A stretch of 64,000 nucleotides of DNA from Malachius bipustulatus (Eukaryota > Arthropoda > Insecta > Coleoptera > Melyridae). Under the pieces are notes generated by a model. The model did not search any database and was not told where the DNA came from. It saw only the letters and a list, made by a program, of their open reading frames with translations. The DNA lies in NCBI GenBank assembly GCA_910589415.1, contig OU342633.1, positions 56,228,404 to 56,292,403 on the forward strand, in the 5' to 3' direction. Positions 1 through 12,900 of the stretch are shown piece after piece (the first letter of the stretch is position 1; every line of letters starts with the position of its first letter). The position numbers and the translations under genes were made by a program.

Positions 1-323
1 CAGTGGAGTACCATCAATGTCTGCTAAAATATGCCGGTAAAATTCTGCACGATCGTGCACCATCGTCACTAATGGAAATAAAATGAAACGTGGTACATGA
101 AAAAATGCCCCTTGATCCGTAATACCTGTATACGAAATATCATTAAAATATACAGAGCGGTATTATAGATATTACGAAAAAATGATTTATTTTAATAGGA
201 CTTTACCACCCTGTATCTCAAAAGTTAAGACTCTTAGGACATACGTTCTTATGAAGTTTTCTTCTTAAAATGGGTCCAAAAATCACCCCTTTAAATATTG
301 ACATTCAATTACATAACACCCTG
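1..323. mobile_element. CAGGGTG-type foldback MITE, right part only
   Basis: This is the right part of the element seen whole at 19607-20394, cut by the window edge. It ends in AACACCCTG followed by TA. The text before the end (aaaatcacccctttaaatat) is the inverse of the left arm of the complete copy. Confidence 0.8.
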
Positions 324-2194
324 TATAATACAATAACATTGAACCAGAACTATAATAGAAAATGAAAGTAATAAAAATTTAAATGGGCTCGAAACTACAA
401 CAAAATGTTGAAAATGATCTCCTTCAGACGTTTTATTTTTATTTTTATGTTTTATTTTTTTGCATAGAAATGACGCTCCATACGAAAAAAAGACAGGAAA
501 GATTTTTTATCACAAATTGAACGAGAAATTAAAAAATGATATTTAATTTAAGAAATCTCAACGGCGTAGGTACCATTTTTTTCTTTAAAAAAAATTGAGA
601 TCATTACTCGTATGCGCGTCACTGTTGAGCATAAAATTCTTAAATGCATGTCAAAAAAGGCGCAATCACTTCCTGTATTATGGAAAACGAGGCATTTGCG
701 CATATACGTTTATATGTATAGTAAACTTGTGACGGTTTTATTTTGTCACCTCATAATAATGGTTGCGGTGGTTATGATTTATTTTATTTATTTTAAATAA
801 AAACAATGGGGTTATGTTATTTGTTTATATTTTGTTTATTATTTCTGATTTATTTATTTTAGTGGCTGTTATTCTGTGGTCTTGTCTTGTCAGTGTTGTT
901 TGTCATTGTCATTATTAATGGTGGGAACTGAATGTTCTTTTTATTTTTGCAAGAGGAATCTTGATCCTGCTGACCGGAGACTATCAGTTTTTTTTTTCTC
1001 AAAAAGTTCGATCTATCTAATCACCCTGATTAAAAGTAGACAAAAAAAAAAAAGAAACTAAGAGGAAAAATTCAACAAAATTAAAATTGAATTATTAAAA
1101 TAAAAATCCACTCAGAGGAGAACTTTAAAACCTTTTCTGGTCGTTAATAATTATTGAAACCCAGCTTCACATTAAACTCGTAGGGAGTTTCAACATGTGT
1201 TGGAGTAGGAGAAGCTGGATTTCGCTAGGCCGACCGTGCAGGGTACTGGTGGTACGGTCATTCTTCTTAGAAGGATAAAAATTTATTACGGCAAGAAAAC
1301 TCTCCAAGGATTGTTTGTTCCTTAAACGCCCTCCTTCTACATCGGAGGTGAGTAATTGCAATTCCACTTTACTACGACACTTATTTTAGTTAACCAAAAA
1401 GGATATTGCTGGCACGCTTTGTGTCAGCCGAACTTTCCTATAGTCTCCGACAGCAGGTTACAGATGTTCTCTTTGCAGGGTTGTTCGTCCAGGGTATTTG
1501 TTCATCCACGGTAACTTTTCGGACGTGGTAACTGTTGATTTACTGATGTTGAAAACTGATGATTTACTTTTGCGGCACGGAGTCACCAGAGTAGAGTCTC
1601 CATCTTGTCTTTGACACCGGCTGTCCCTGCCTGACCGAGCCCGACGTACAGTCGTTGGTGAGAGCAACCCGGCCTGCACAGGTATTTACTATTTGTCAAT
1701 TACCTCCACTGCCTCAGGAGCCCCATTGGCACCGAGTCCAGGACTTCACCAGTGTTTATTTAATATTTTAGTTACTAATAGTGTGAACCAACAGCAGCTG
1801 CTCGCGGGGTAGATTATGAGGGACTTAGCATAGGCTAGAAATTAGTCTTTGTATTTTTTTTTACCTTCGTGATATATGCCGATACGTACCTGGATGGGTC
1901 GATGTAGCTCGTTTCAAGTTATAATATAAACTAGGCACTCCCGTGGAGCTGATTGTTTTATTACTATCTATTCTGGCCAACCTTAAACAACCCCTATTAG
2001 GCAGAAAACCCTGCTGCCGTGTTTGCATCCGACAATAAACATCTATTTGAACCATTGTTCGCTGGAATCGCTGGCAACCGTGGTGGTAACTATTTACTTG
2101 ATTTTCCTTCATCATAATTATAATTTATAATAAAATAACACAACAATAATAGTAAAAAAATTACAAGTAGTGCCACCAGAGAACCAGCGGTATA
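324..2194. other. Duplicated non-coding stretch, no gene recognised
   Basis: The part around 540-680 is an inverted, diverged relative of 19220-19400, a dispersed repeat. The part 1150-1850 has moderately higher GC and a few short ORFs on both strands. These are not conserved in length between the two duplicate copies: one of 141 codons in copy 2 at 21825-22250 is broken in copy 1. I take them as chance ORFs. Confidence 0.6.
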
Positions 2195-3044
2195 CAGGGT
2201 GATTGATTGAAACGCCACATTAGAAAAAATTCGACTTCCAAATGATCTAGGAATCTGAAATTTGGAACTTAGGCAACATACCTAATAACGAGTCAGAATG
2301 AAATATTACCAAGATGGCAGCACATTTAAAAATGGCGAAAGCAATGGCCATCTTTGTTTTTTTAAATGGGACACCCTATATTTTATTGCATTTTCAGATT
2401 GTCTGAGAAAATGTAATAACAATAATGTTTATAGTTGCATTTTAAATTGAGTAGGCTATGAGTTATAAACAAGTGAAAATCGCAATTTTACAACTTTAAA
2501 CCCATTTACCACGAAAACGGCTGAAGATATCAGAAAACGGCTTACATGTCTCTATCTTAAATTTTTATCTGGTATCCTACTGTATAGTTTAAATGTTTAT
2601 ACAGGGTGATGAAAAATCTGATAATTTTCACCACCTTGTATAAACATTTCAACTGCATAATTGGATGCCTTATAAAAAGTTAAGATAGGAACATGTAAGC
2701 CGTTTTTTGATATTATGGGCCGTTTTTGTGGTAAATGGGTTTAAAGTTGGAAAATTGCGATTTTTACTTGTTTATAACTCATAGCCTACTCAATTTAAAA
2801 TGCAACTATAAACATTATTGTTATTACATTTTCTCAGACAATCTGAAAATGCAATAAAATATAGGTGTCCCATTTAAAAAAACAAAGATGGCCATTGCTT
2901 TCGCCATTTTTAAATGTGCTGCCATCTTGGTAATATTTCATTTTGACTCGTTATTAGGTATGTTGCCTAAGTTCCAAATTTCAGATGCCTAGATCATTTG
3001 GAAGTCGAATTTTTTCTAATGTGGCGTTTCAATCAATCACCCTG
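2195..3044. mobile_element. Foldback element, 850 bp, present only in duplicate copy 1
   Basis: The two halves are near-perfect inverted copies with the centre near 2615. The ends are CAGGGTGATTGATTGAAACG and its complement, and a TA flanks each end (2193-2194, 3045-3046). The empty site survives in copy 2 near 22670, which reads cagcggtatatattaatcgg with a single TA, so ends and target duplication are certain. A second CAGGGTGAT sits at the centre (2602). There is no ORF. TA target choice suggests mobilisation by a Tc1/mariner-like transposase, which is an inference. Confidence 0.95.
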
Positions 3045-4571
3045 TATATTAATCGGACTCGACAGGTGGCGTTGACAGCTAGGTGACAACTCGCCCCCTG
3101 AGCTAGCCGTTTTCGCCTAATCCACGCTCAGGCTCACGGTTCCGTGTGGCAAACTGTCTTTATTTTTTCAATTTTTTTTTTTTAATTTATTATTCTTATG
3201 TGAGTCAATCACTTTTAGATTAATTTAGAAAAAACTTTAAATTTTTTTCATCATTTTGACCCAAATTAGAATTCAAATTTCATTACTATGTTTAATTATA
3301 TTATCGTTTTTGTTGCTGTTGAATTTTGAAACAAATTTAATGATTAACAATTTACAAGAACTTGAAAGCGGATATAATGCTGGTACGTCTCTGTATACAT
3401 TTCGAAGCGCTTGGCATTGTCGTCAAGTGGGTACATCCGAAACTCGAGGTATTTAATCGGCGTTTCTGGCAGGACCGTACTCTCATCGCACTCTCAAAAT
3501 CGATTTTTCATGCCGTTTTGTTGCCTTCTCTTTCATTTGCAATTAGCAGTGATGTGACGTATTCTTTACCTCTATTCTTTACGCGATTCTTTGCGGGTAA
3601 AGAATTCATTCTTTACATGGACTTTTGTCGGGGTAAAGAATGTAAAGAAGCAAAGACGTAAAGAATGTAAATAATGCTCAGTGTCACTGTCATTAGTCAT
3701 TGTCAATACTCATTTTACTGCTGCTCTGCCCATGTTTTGCAGAATAGTATAGGGATGTTCGAAATGTAATCCGTAATGGAGTAGGCCGTGACACAAAGAG
3801 GTGTGTCTTATAGCTTCTTAATCCACTATTTACAACTGACAGCTCTTGATTTTTTAGGTTAGGACAGTTGTCAAAACATTCAAGAAGGTTAAAAAAATAG
3901 GCACTCACTTATTGACATTTTTCATAAAGCAGATAAATAAAATCAATTAATTAATTTTGGAGGTGAGCGAAGTGCCCTCCACCCTCTTGGACATATTTTA
4001 ATACACGGTGTCTCACTCCACAAAGGGCACTTTGTAACAGTTCAGGTGTATCATTTATCTCGGTGAACTACTTCTTTTCGATCCTGCATCTCAATTCAGC
4101 CAATTCACGAGGTAATAACTCCTGCCCTGCACCACCCTCACTCGATAAGGACAAAGTGAGCATTTTTCCGAAGTAGCGTGCTTCAGGTTCCCACGGAAAC
4201 ATCAATTTGAGGCTAGATGACGAACTGATGTGTAAGGATCGTTTTGCATAACATTTATATTGCGAGCTCTTCTCTTTGGTCTGCCACTTTCTGTTTTCAC
4301 AACATTTCCTATCACTTGAAAATTTGAAATGTATCGCAAAACAGCTTCTCTAAAATGCTGGACGGTCACCACCACAACACCGGATACTCCTAGAACTCAA
4401 TTAGGCAGTTTTAATAGATCCAAATTCCATCTAGGTATTTAGAAAATAATTTTCAACTAGAAACGTTTTTTGTTCTAACTTACTGAAGGTAATTAATTTA
4501 AACATTTTAAAATAATCAAACGTGGGTAGGTACGAAATAATTATTGTTTTCCATGATCCATGACCATTATT

Positions 4572-4794
4572 CCTCAGTCGGCCAAAAGATATAGTAATAA
4601 AAGTGCGCGGTAAGTTTACAATCCAGGTAGGCAGATCTTATATACACAAGGATTATACATAATTATACACAAACCATGGAAAGCCCTTCTCATTGGTTTA
4701 CCGGAACCAGGTAACCAATAAATCAGATGTGACTACTTTTGGACCTTAAAAGTTTGTGCGCAGTTTCATTACTATATCTGTTGGTCGACTGAGG
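4572..4794. mobile_element. 223-bp MITE with CCTCAGTCGGCC ends (copy 1)
   Basis: Imperfect terminal inverted repeats of about 37 bp: cctcagtcggccaaaagat at the left, and atctgttggtcgactgagg at the right. The target duplication is not clear. The same element is at 24580-24802 in the other duplicate copy, so it was there before the duplication. No coding capacity. Confidence 0.7.
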
Positions 4795-5029
4795 TATAGA
4801 GAATGTTTGTTTAAGGTTAAAGAAGCAATTTCTAGAATTTTTCCAGAGCGGTCTCTCGTTATAATATTAGAAAGATATTGCTGACGCATTCAGACAGTAT
4901 TAAAGCTAACCTTATTCGTTTAAGGACTTGCAGTAAATCTATTGGTTTCTTAAGATATTATTGCAGTTACTTCACCAGCCACAACTTTATTGTAGTTTTT
5001 AACTGGAGCGCCGGCGTATAACTTGTCAA

Positions 5030-5280
5030 AAATTAGTAAAGTTACCTAATCTGAAATTTTCTATTTACCTAATTAATATTTTAAAATTTTAATGTTTTAA
5101 TTTTAAAATATATTAATTAGGTAAATAGAAAAACTCAGATTAGTAGTAACTTTACTAATTTTTGATAATTTTTTTTTTTGAAAAATTTTTTAATAATTTT
5201 AATATTTTTATAAACATTAAAATTTTAAAATATTAATTAGGTAAATAGAAAAACTCAGATTAGGTAACTTTACTAATTTT
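5030..5280. repeat. AT-rich inverted and direct repeats
   Basis: A block containing attagtaaagtta and ttacctaattaatat occurs three times: once forward (5030-5090) and twice inverted (to about 5162 and to about 5275). The first two form a hairpin of about 60-bp arms. In copy 2 (25035-25255) the third block is partly deleted. Confidence 0.75.
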
Positions 5281-5802
5281 TAATTTTTAATAATTTTTAT
5301 TTAATGTGATCGCGATCTCAAAGCCTCAACAAACTGTGGAATCATAAGGTACCTATTTTATTAGAAAAGAGTAATAATTGTGGAGTAATAGCCACTCCAC
5401 TACAACAAGATCACTACACTTCACAATTTTCAATTCTCTTCAAATAAAATCTCAAAGAACAAAGGTTAGGTAGGACGTTCTACGAATATTAACGACCGTC
5501 GACGAATATAGCACGAGCACGAAATAAGGTACAGATAATAATGCTCTCCCTAAACGCTGTGCTAATAACGTTTGGCACTAACCGTATTATGGTTTGCGTT
5601 ATCGTAAAGTACATCTACGCATGCTCTGATGTCAAAATAACGTCAACTTTAATACTGCCAGACGTTATTTGTGTCTGCAATATCTCTCTATTATCCTTTA
5701 AAGTCACTTTCTTCGGCGCTGCTGCTGCTAGTGATGCGTCAACCGAGCATCGAAATCACGACGATATGTCGATTCTTTTTTAATAACACCTGAGTGCAAA
5801 AA

Positions 5803-6745
5803 CTTTATGGATCACTCAATATTCACTATAGCTCTACACTTTTGCTTTCTGCTTAGATTTTTAGGCAAGAAAAAAACATTAAATGGTAGGTACCTATTAT
5901 TGCAAAGTTCTCAGAAATTAAAATCAAGTTTATTTTATTATTTTCTAAAAAATAATGTTATTTACTGGTGCAGTGGTTTGGGTCGGCCGGGCCGACCTTG
6001 CCGTCCCTGACGAGCCGTCACTGGTAGGTAGGTATGTCGAAAAAAATTCTTGTTTTTCATAAAAGCAGTGAAAATGATTCATTCTTGTACATATTATTGT
6101 AATTATTAGAAAACAAATAATGTCTTTCCAATGCTGTCAAAAGCAACTACCCGTGACTTTCATGTATTCGAAAAATATAACTTGATGTCATAACTCGAAT
6201 ATTAAAAAAATAATAATAATAAAATTGCCACGCCACTGTAAGAGTGTGTAAATAAATTATTTTCTTCTAATTCTATATTCTTATAGTAAATAAGAGAGAG
6301 TGGAAGAAGAAAACTTGAAAAATCGAGTTTTCGCAAATAACACTCGAAAACAATAATAGAGAAGATGATGGCCAATTTCAGTTTTCACCATTGACGTTTT
6401 TTAAAAAAATAAGAGATCGAGGATAATGCGCGGTCCATTTTCCTGCGAGAATCTCTTTATTAGGTAATATTTCTGGAGATTCCCTATTGAAACATCAAAA
6501 TTAAATGCCATAATGCTAAGAGAAAGAACAATAAAAACTAAAAATCTAAACAATTTCTGAAAAAATATCATCCACTTGTGCTTTTGTTATTCTTCTGCTA
6601 TGTAATTATTGTACATTTCCATTTGAGAAAATTTATCTTCAGAGTTTTATGCGCCTATAACTCCCGAGCGAAGCCCCTTAATTTAGAGACCCCACTATAA
6701 TTATTATTTTCAAATTTGAAAAACTATGATTTTTTCATAATAACT
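5803..6745. other. Single-copy AT-rich spacer, no gene seen
   Basis: This sequence lies between the end of duplicate copy 1 and the insertion site of element A. It is AT-rich with no ORF above about 70 codons. A short GC-rich patch at 5970-6025 contains a gtcggccgggccgac inverted repeat. Nothing else was recognised. Confidence 0.6.
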
Positions 6746-6749
6746 TCAT

Positions 6750-8359
6750 TGCAACCCTTCCTTCGCTCGATCACAAAAAAAAATTTTAATTAATCAGGCC
6801 AAAAAGAAAACTAAAAAAAATAAGCGAAAGGAAGGTGTCTCTCCCTCTGATCCCATCCAGGTACCTTCAAATTTGTTTGTACCCAAAGTAGGACAGAGGG
6901 TGTAAAAATTAAAAAAAAATGATGATGATGAAACTACAAATTTGTCGACATGATCGTCTAAATAAATAAAAAATTATAAGATTCAAAATTTACATAACTG
7001 ACCTGCCCTACGTTGTGTCTTTTTATTATTCAGGCCATACAGATACTTAAAATAAAACTCACATAAAAAATTTAACAATTTATTGGACTTCTCCAATTAA
7101 AAATATAAAACTTCCCAGCTAACGGTATATTGTATTGTGAGACAAAAGAAAATTTATCTTGGATTTCTCCCTTATCATCTACATACTAGCAACATTTCTT
7201 AAAAATAGAACAATAGTAAACTACAAAAAATTGGTGATCTCTAGATCAACCAATTACCTTCATTAGGTACTTGACAAAAAAAATTCACATTCTTAACACT
7301 AACTAAATTTGGCCAATTAATTCTCCCTGATAATTAATTTAGATTAAGATTAAATACTAAATTGAACATTTCTACTCACTAGCTAAAACTAACAACATTG
7401 GGGAAGTATTTCCCAATTATTAAAATAATAAAAATTCCCATCTTGATAAAATCAATAACGCAATCTGATGAAGTTACTTCCTCTCTTTTTAGAGAGAAAT
7501 TCAATGTAAACTAAATGAAACAAAAGAATTTACAAAGTACCTTTGAAGTTCCAATCATTTCTTGATGAAACGTGACTGCAACAGAAAGATCCAAAAGAAA
7601 TGAGATAGACTGTGATGTCTACTCCCTCTCCAGTTGGCTAGGTCCGGCTTTGTCTGTAGAACGCCATTACTTCCAAAAAGAATTATGCTCTTCTACCCAG
7701 TGCTTGAAAATGGGATATTTCTCAACGGAGACCACCATCAGCACATTTTGGAAATAAAATAAACGACTAAACGATAGATCTTATTATAGATCCACCCCTA
7801 AGGAGGGACCCTGCAACGAAAACAAATTATAAACCCCTGAAATTTAACTAATCGCCAATTTATTTTACCAAAAGAACTCCTTCGTCCTTTCAGGTTACTC
7901 GAATCTACATCTCCACACTCACATAGATGAAATTGATTTCTCCTGATTTCGGAAATAACAAGAACATTAGTTTTTACTAAAATAGAACCAAACAAACTCC
8001 ATACCTGAATTTTCCAGCAAGAACAATACAACACTATAGACAACAAATTGCTCCACTCACATCTTCACCTCATCATGGTTTTCGACAGAGAGAGCGACTA
8101 TCCGCGTCCGACCATCTTCCCTGTCCTCGACCCCTTTGTTAATCGATCTCCCCGCGCAAGACCAGCCGTCTACTACCTCGGTCGGTCACTTCACCGAGTG
8201 GCAGTTGACAAGACTCTGACTGACAGACTCATAACTCGATCCCGTTACTATACCTCAAACTATAGAACTTGCGGAGGGCATCAAACTAAAGAAACGCCAT
8301 CTTGGAAGTCCTTGATGCGTAAATCCATTCGGGATAACTACGGAAAAGCGCACGCTACA
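6750..8359 (-). repeat. Element A 3' LTR (1610 bp)
   Basis: It is the same length as 15023-16632, and I found no difference when reading the two side by side. On the plus strand it runs from TGCAACCCTTCC to GCACGCTACA, so in element orientation it starts TGTAGCGTGC and ends GGGTTGCA. ORFs inside it occur identically in both LTRs and are not taken as genes. I could not place a TATA box or polyadenylation signal with confidence. Confidence 0.95.
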
Positions 8360-8371
8360 CCACTCCCCCAA
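8360..8371 (-). promoter_or_regulatory. Probable polypurine tract of element A
   Basis: Immediately upstream of the 3' LTR in element orientation the sequence is TTGGGGGAGTGG, directly before TGTAGC. The position is right for the plus-strand DNA primer of reverse transcription. The run includes two T residues, so it is less pure than usual. Confidence 0.6.
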
Positions 8372-9939
8372 CCAAAATAAAAAAATGGGATAACATACCA
8401 TTTTTTTGCTCATCAAGAACACCAGAAAATATCTTCTAGACTCTCCATTGACTTCTATGTACATATATACAACGCTCTTCCTAAAGAACAAAATGGTCTC
8501 ACTGACCGTACCAACGGACTAATCATAAATGTTCTTCCTAAAGAAACAAAATGGTCTCACTGACCGTACCAACAGACTAATAACAAACGTTCTTCCTAAA
8601 GAAACAAAATGGTCTCACTGACCGTACCAACGGACTAATCATAATTGTTCTTCCTAAAGAAACAAAATGGTCTCACTGACCGTACCAACGGACTAATCAT
8701 AATTGTTCTTCCTAAAGAAACAAAATGGTCTCACTGACCGTACCAACAGACTAATTGATTTCGCCTACCCCGACCCGTTCACCTACGAATATTGAAATTG
8801 AAATACAGCAAAAAAACTTATCCCACAGAAGGAAGTTAAATTTCACTTTATTTGGGCGCCTCTCAGCAAACACCTTTGCTCGACGCTTACTAGTGGTAGA
8901 CACGATGACTCAGAACTGGTACGGTTGGCTGCCTTGTGACTGCGACCGAGCTGTTCCTCTTCGGCTTTCCTTTCTCCGATACCAACTTGGTGACTGGAAT
9001 GCAGAAACAGGGGAACGCTTATTCCAGTACCTTGAAGATACCGGAGGACTCCAACTGCCTCACAGAAACTAACTCAACCCCTCTAAATGTGCAACAATAC
9101 CTGTGGAAGTTATAATCATTAATCTTGAAAATAACAATGCAAAAACATCAACTGACTAATTGGGTTAGTAATTAGTCCTAACTAAAATTCAAAATGAAAT
9201 TTCGAAAAACTAAACGTTAGTCAAAATTACCCTAAAATGTAAATAGATCCTTTTAGAAATCTTAATGTGAACTACCTGAACTACTAAAAGACAAAACTTT
9301 ACTCAAAACTTACAAATAGTTACTCAAAACTACTTGACGATACTCAAAAACTGTCTGGTAAATATTAGTGAAGACTTCTGTGATAGATTCAATAGACACA
9401 ACATAACTAAGACTTATTGAGAAAGAAAAGACATCAGCTCAAGACTAAAATTCGTTTAGTTGATTTCCTAAACTGACACTAATCTCCCAAAATTTTTCTC
9501 CTTACTCAAAAAGATAGAAAACTGCTCTTGGTAATCCAACAAATTTATACTCAATATCAGAATTACCAGAATTCAGAATTCCTGAAATTCTTTAATTAAT
9601 TTTGACATGTGATTTAGGGTAGCTAATCCTAAACACAGTCTACCTCACATAGATCTGAAAATTTTTCCTACTAACGTACCAACAAGGTAGGATTTTCATC
9701 TCTAAGGACCTCACACAGACCTCCAGGACTTACACCAATGGGCTGCCTATTGGCTCCGGGATACAAAAGATACCTAACACAGACCTGGAGAACTTCCACA
9801 CGGCATTGAACTCCAAAGTTCTGCGACCTAAAAACTTCTATCACATCTAAACTAAATTTACTCAGGACATTAGACAAAAGATAAGATTTACTAATTAACA
9901 ACAACGATTTCTAAAATGATCCTTACTAAAACAAAATTA
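8372..9939 (-). other. Element A 3' region between pol and LTR
   Basis: This 1.57-kb untranslated stretch holds five 58-bp tandem repeats (8474-8754) and no env-like ORF. The short ORFs on either strand (for example 8755-9072 plus and 9671-9904 minus) show no recognisable domain. In element orientation near 9735 there is a hairpin CCAAT-loop-ATTGG with AGGCAGCCC in the loop, reminiscent of hairpins in element B at 47894-47915. Confidence 0.75.
8474..8754 (-). repeat. Five tandem 58-bp repeats in element A 3' region
   Basis: Units begin at about 8474, 8531, 8589, 8647 and 8705, each with cttcctaaagaa and tggtctcactgaccgtacc. In element orientation each unit has a potential small hairpin CCGT-TGGT-ACGG followed by GGTC-AGTGA-GACC. 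In the units reading caacagac the first stem keeps pairing through a G-U wobble. Function unknown. Confidence 0.9.
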
Positions 9940-12900
9940 CTAATCATCGATACTTACAAAGGGCTTAAGATCTTGAATGTGGAATTCGCCCAAATTCTTC
10001 CCTGACTCATTACTCAATTCAACAACTAAACCACTCCCTTTAACTTTCGTTACGAGAGCAGGAACATACTTAGGGGCAAGTTTCTTAGCGAAACCAGTCA
10101 CCTTATCAGAAAGCACAAATTTTTTTTTCCAGACCTTGTCACCTACTTGATAACGAATGTCTCTTCGTCTCAGATTGTACCTGGAAGAATTTTTGTCATA
10201 CGCTTTCTGAACTCGAGCCTGAATTTGTGGGTATAATTTCGGAACCTTCGAAATTTCCGATTGCCACTTTAACTTATCCGAAATTTGAACTGGATCATAC
10301 GAATTCAAACCTACATCACCATAATACTGTCCATCCACTGGGACATTTCTACCAAAGATAAGAAAAGCAGGAGTAAAGCCGGTGGCTTCATGCTCTGCTG
10401 TCCGAATAGCTTGTGCAATTTCATGCAAATGTTCATCCCAAGTTCTGTGGTCTTCCTTAACATAGGAGCTAATTGCAGAACCTAACACTTTATTTACCCT
10501 CTCAGTAGGGTTAACTTGGGGATGATAACGTGCATTATACCAAACTCGCTGTACATGATACTTTTTCATAAGTGCCTTAAATTCCTTAGATGTAAATTGC
10601 ACACCGTTATCACAAACCACAATCTGAGGTACCCCGTATATCAAGAATACCTGGTTCTCTAAAAACTTGGCAACTTTCGAAGCTGTAGCTTTCGAAAGGG
10701 GCTGGACCAAAACGAATCTTGAAAAAGCATCTGTGACAACCAACAATTGTGTATTTCCGGACTTAGACCGTGGAAATGGTCCCATCAAATCTAAAGAAAT
10801 CATCTGAAAGGGAAAGTCGACAGATCTCTTCTTACCATAAGCTCCGGCAGGAAGTTTATTGGTGGACTTGTGTGCTCCACACGTAGTACAAGATGACACG
10901 TACCTCCTAACCGTCTCTCTAATACCAGGCCAATAATACCTCTCTAGAATTCGTGCCAAGGTCTTATGCACTCCCAAATGAGCTGCTGTTGGACTATCAT
11001 GACATTGCTCAAGAATTTCCTTTCGATTTTCAGTAGGAACTACCAACTTCCAGTTTGACTGGTTCGTTTCAATGTCATGATTATTCTTAATGTGCTTATA
11101 AATAGCACTACCTTGCACGAGAAAATTTGGATACTTCTGTGGATCACATTGTATCTTATTGATCATATCAGCATACCATTGGTCAGGAATTAAATTCTGA
11201 ACTTCAACTGAAGCAATCTGTCTCGAAAGCAAATCCGGTACTACCATATCCTTTCCTGGACGATGGACTATCTTGAACTTAAAACAACTAAGCCTAACTG
11301 TCCAACGGGCGATACGACCCATGGGATCCTTAATTCTGTACAGCCACTGTAAACTGGCATGATCAGTTACTACAGTGAATTCTGCGCCCTCAACATAACC
11401 TCTAAATTTCTCAATACCAAAGATAACTGCCAAACATTCTTTCTCCGTCGCCATGTACTTGGTTTCGGCCTTAGAAAGTTTTCTGGACGCATAAGCGATA
11501 GGATGTTCAAAGCCGTCTCGAAGCTGGTATAATACTGCCCCAATGCCGACGTCACTCGCGTCCGTCTGGATAAAGAATGGCCTATCGAAATCCGGGCTAA
11601 CAAGAATAGGATTAGAGATCAATCTCTCCTTCAAATTACATAAGGCTGACTCGGCTGTTTCAGTCCAAACAATGGGGGCATTCTTTATTCGACCTTTAAT
11701 GATCGAGGTGATTGGTTCAGAAATGGTCGAAAAGTCCTTAATAAACTTTCTATACCATTGCAACACTCCCATTATCCTTCGAACCTCGGTAGTGTTTCGC
11801 GGAGATGGCATTTCCGCTATAGCCTTGACCTTATCTGGGTCAGTTCTTAGCCCATTCCTATCTACTATGTAACCCAAAAATGTTAGGGAATCTCTACAAA
11901 ATTGGCATTTCGGAATATTCACCTTCAGACCCGCAGAAAACAAAATCTCAAAAACTTCATTCAACAACCTGACATGTTCATCAAAATCCTCAGAAACACA
12001 AACGATATCATCAAGATACACAAAAACCTTATCTTCAAATTTTGGATCCATAAATAATCTGTCCATCAACCGCTGTTGTGTCTGCGCGGCATTACATAGA
12101 CCGAACGGCATAACTACAAATTGAAAAAGACCTCTCCCTTGAACTTGGAAAGCTGTCTTTTGCTTCGATGTTTCTTCTAAAGGAATATTCCAGAAAGCCT
12201 TAGTAATATCGATGGAAGAAAGATATTTCTTACCACCTACCTTATTCAAAATATTATCAATCAATGGCAAGGGATAAGAATCCTTAACCGTTACCTGATT
12301 CAAACCTCTGCCATCAAAACATAACCTATATGTACCTGGTTCTGATTTTGGAACCATTAAAATTGGGGATGCCCATGCAGACATACTTTTCTCAATTACT
12401 CCAGACTCTAACATAGCATCGATCTCCTTATGCAAAATTTTATTAAGCATCGGCGATAATGGATATTGCCTTTGCTTAACTGGTCTAGCCTCACCAGTGT
12501 CTATAAAATGAGAGATGATATTTGTTCTCCCTGGTGCTGTTGACGACAAAGTCTCAAATTTAGTAATAACTTCAGACAACACCTTGCCCTGATCAGATGA
12601 AAGCTCGGCTAGAAAAGTATTAGAATCTGCCTTGGAAGAAGTTGATGCCTCAATTTGTCCTACCTGATAAGACCTGTTCTTAAAATTTAAATTGATGTTC
12701 GACAATCTACAAAAATCTGCACCCAAAATAATGGAATGCGAAATAGAAGGTACTACAGCAAATCTCAAATCGATAACCTTATTCTCGAAACTTACTGGAA
12801 ACGTAACAAAACCTAACAACTCCTGTGAGCTACCATCTGCGATAGTCACATTCGTCCCATCCAAATCTTTGACAAAAGTGTCATTACCTTCCCATAAAAT

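Larger units (their letters stand above)
1..5802. repeat. Segmental duplication, copy 1 (left end outside window)
   Basis: This segment is nearly identical and colinear with 20067-27855; base 1 matches base 20067 and the match ends in the tgagtgcaaaaa run at 5802/27855. Most differences are single bases, short indels and whole mobile-element insertions. Copy 1 alone has the foldback at 2195-3044; copy 2 alone has elements at 20442-20845, 22833-23206 and 25740-27700. The copies are direct and about 20 kb apart, and element A lies between them. Collapsed or misjoined haplotypes in the assembly could give the same picture. Confidence 0.95.
3047..5802. other. Duplicated non-coding stretch with small repeats
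   Basis: It holds a 223-bp MITE (4572-4794), AT-rich inverted repeats (5030-5280) and an exon-like minus-strand frame at about 4114-4376. That frame is shifted by one base relative to its copy at 24114-24383. Around 3760-3900 lies a repeat unit found again inverted at 29990-30130. No complete gene is visible. Confidence 0.6.

Noticed and set aside
7572..8380. ORFs inside the LTRs of element A (also at 15845-16638)
   Set aside because: They are identical in both LTRs only because the LTRs are identical. No domain was recognised and there is no retroviral accessory gene context.
8474..8754. Regularly spaced repeats that could look like a CRISPR array
   Set aside because: The whole 58-bp unit is repeated, with no variable spacers, inside a eukaryotic retrotransposon.
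8372..9939. A possible env gene in element A
   Set aside because: The interval has no long frame, no signal peptide and no membrane segment on the element's strand.
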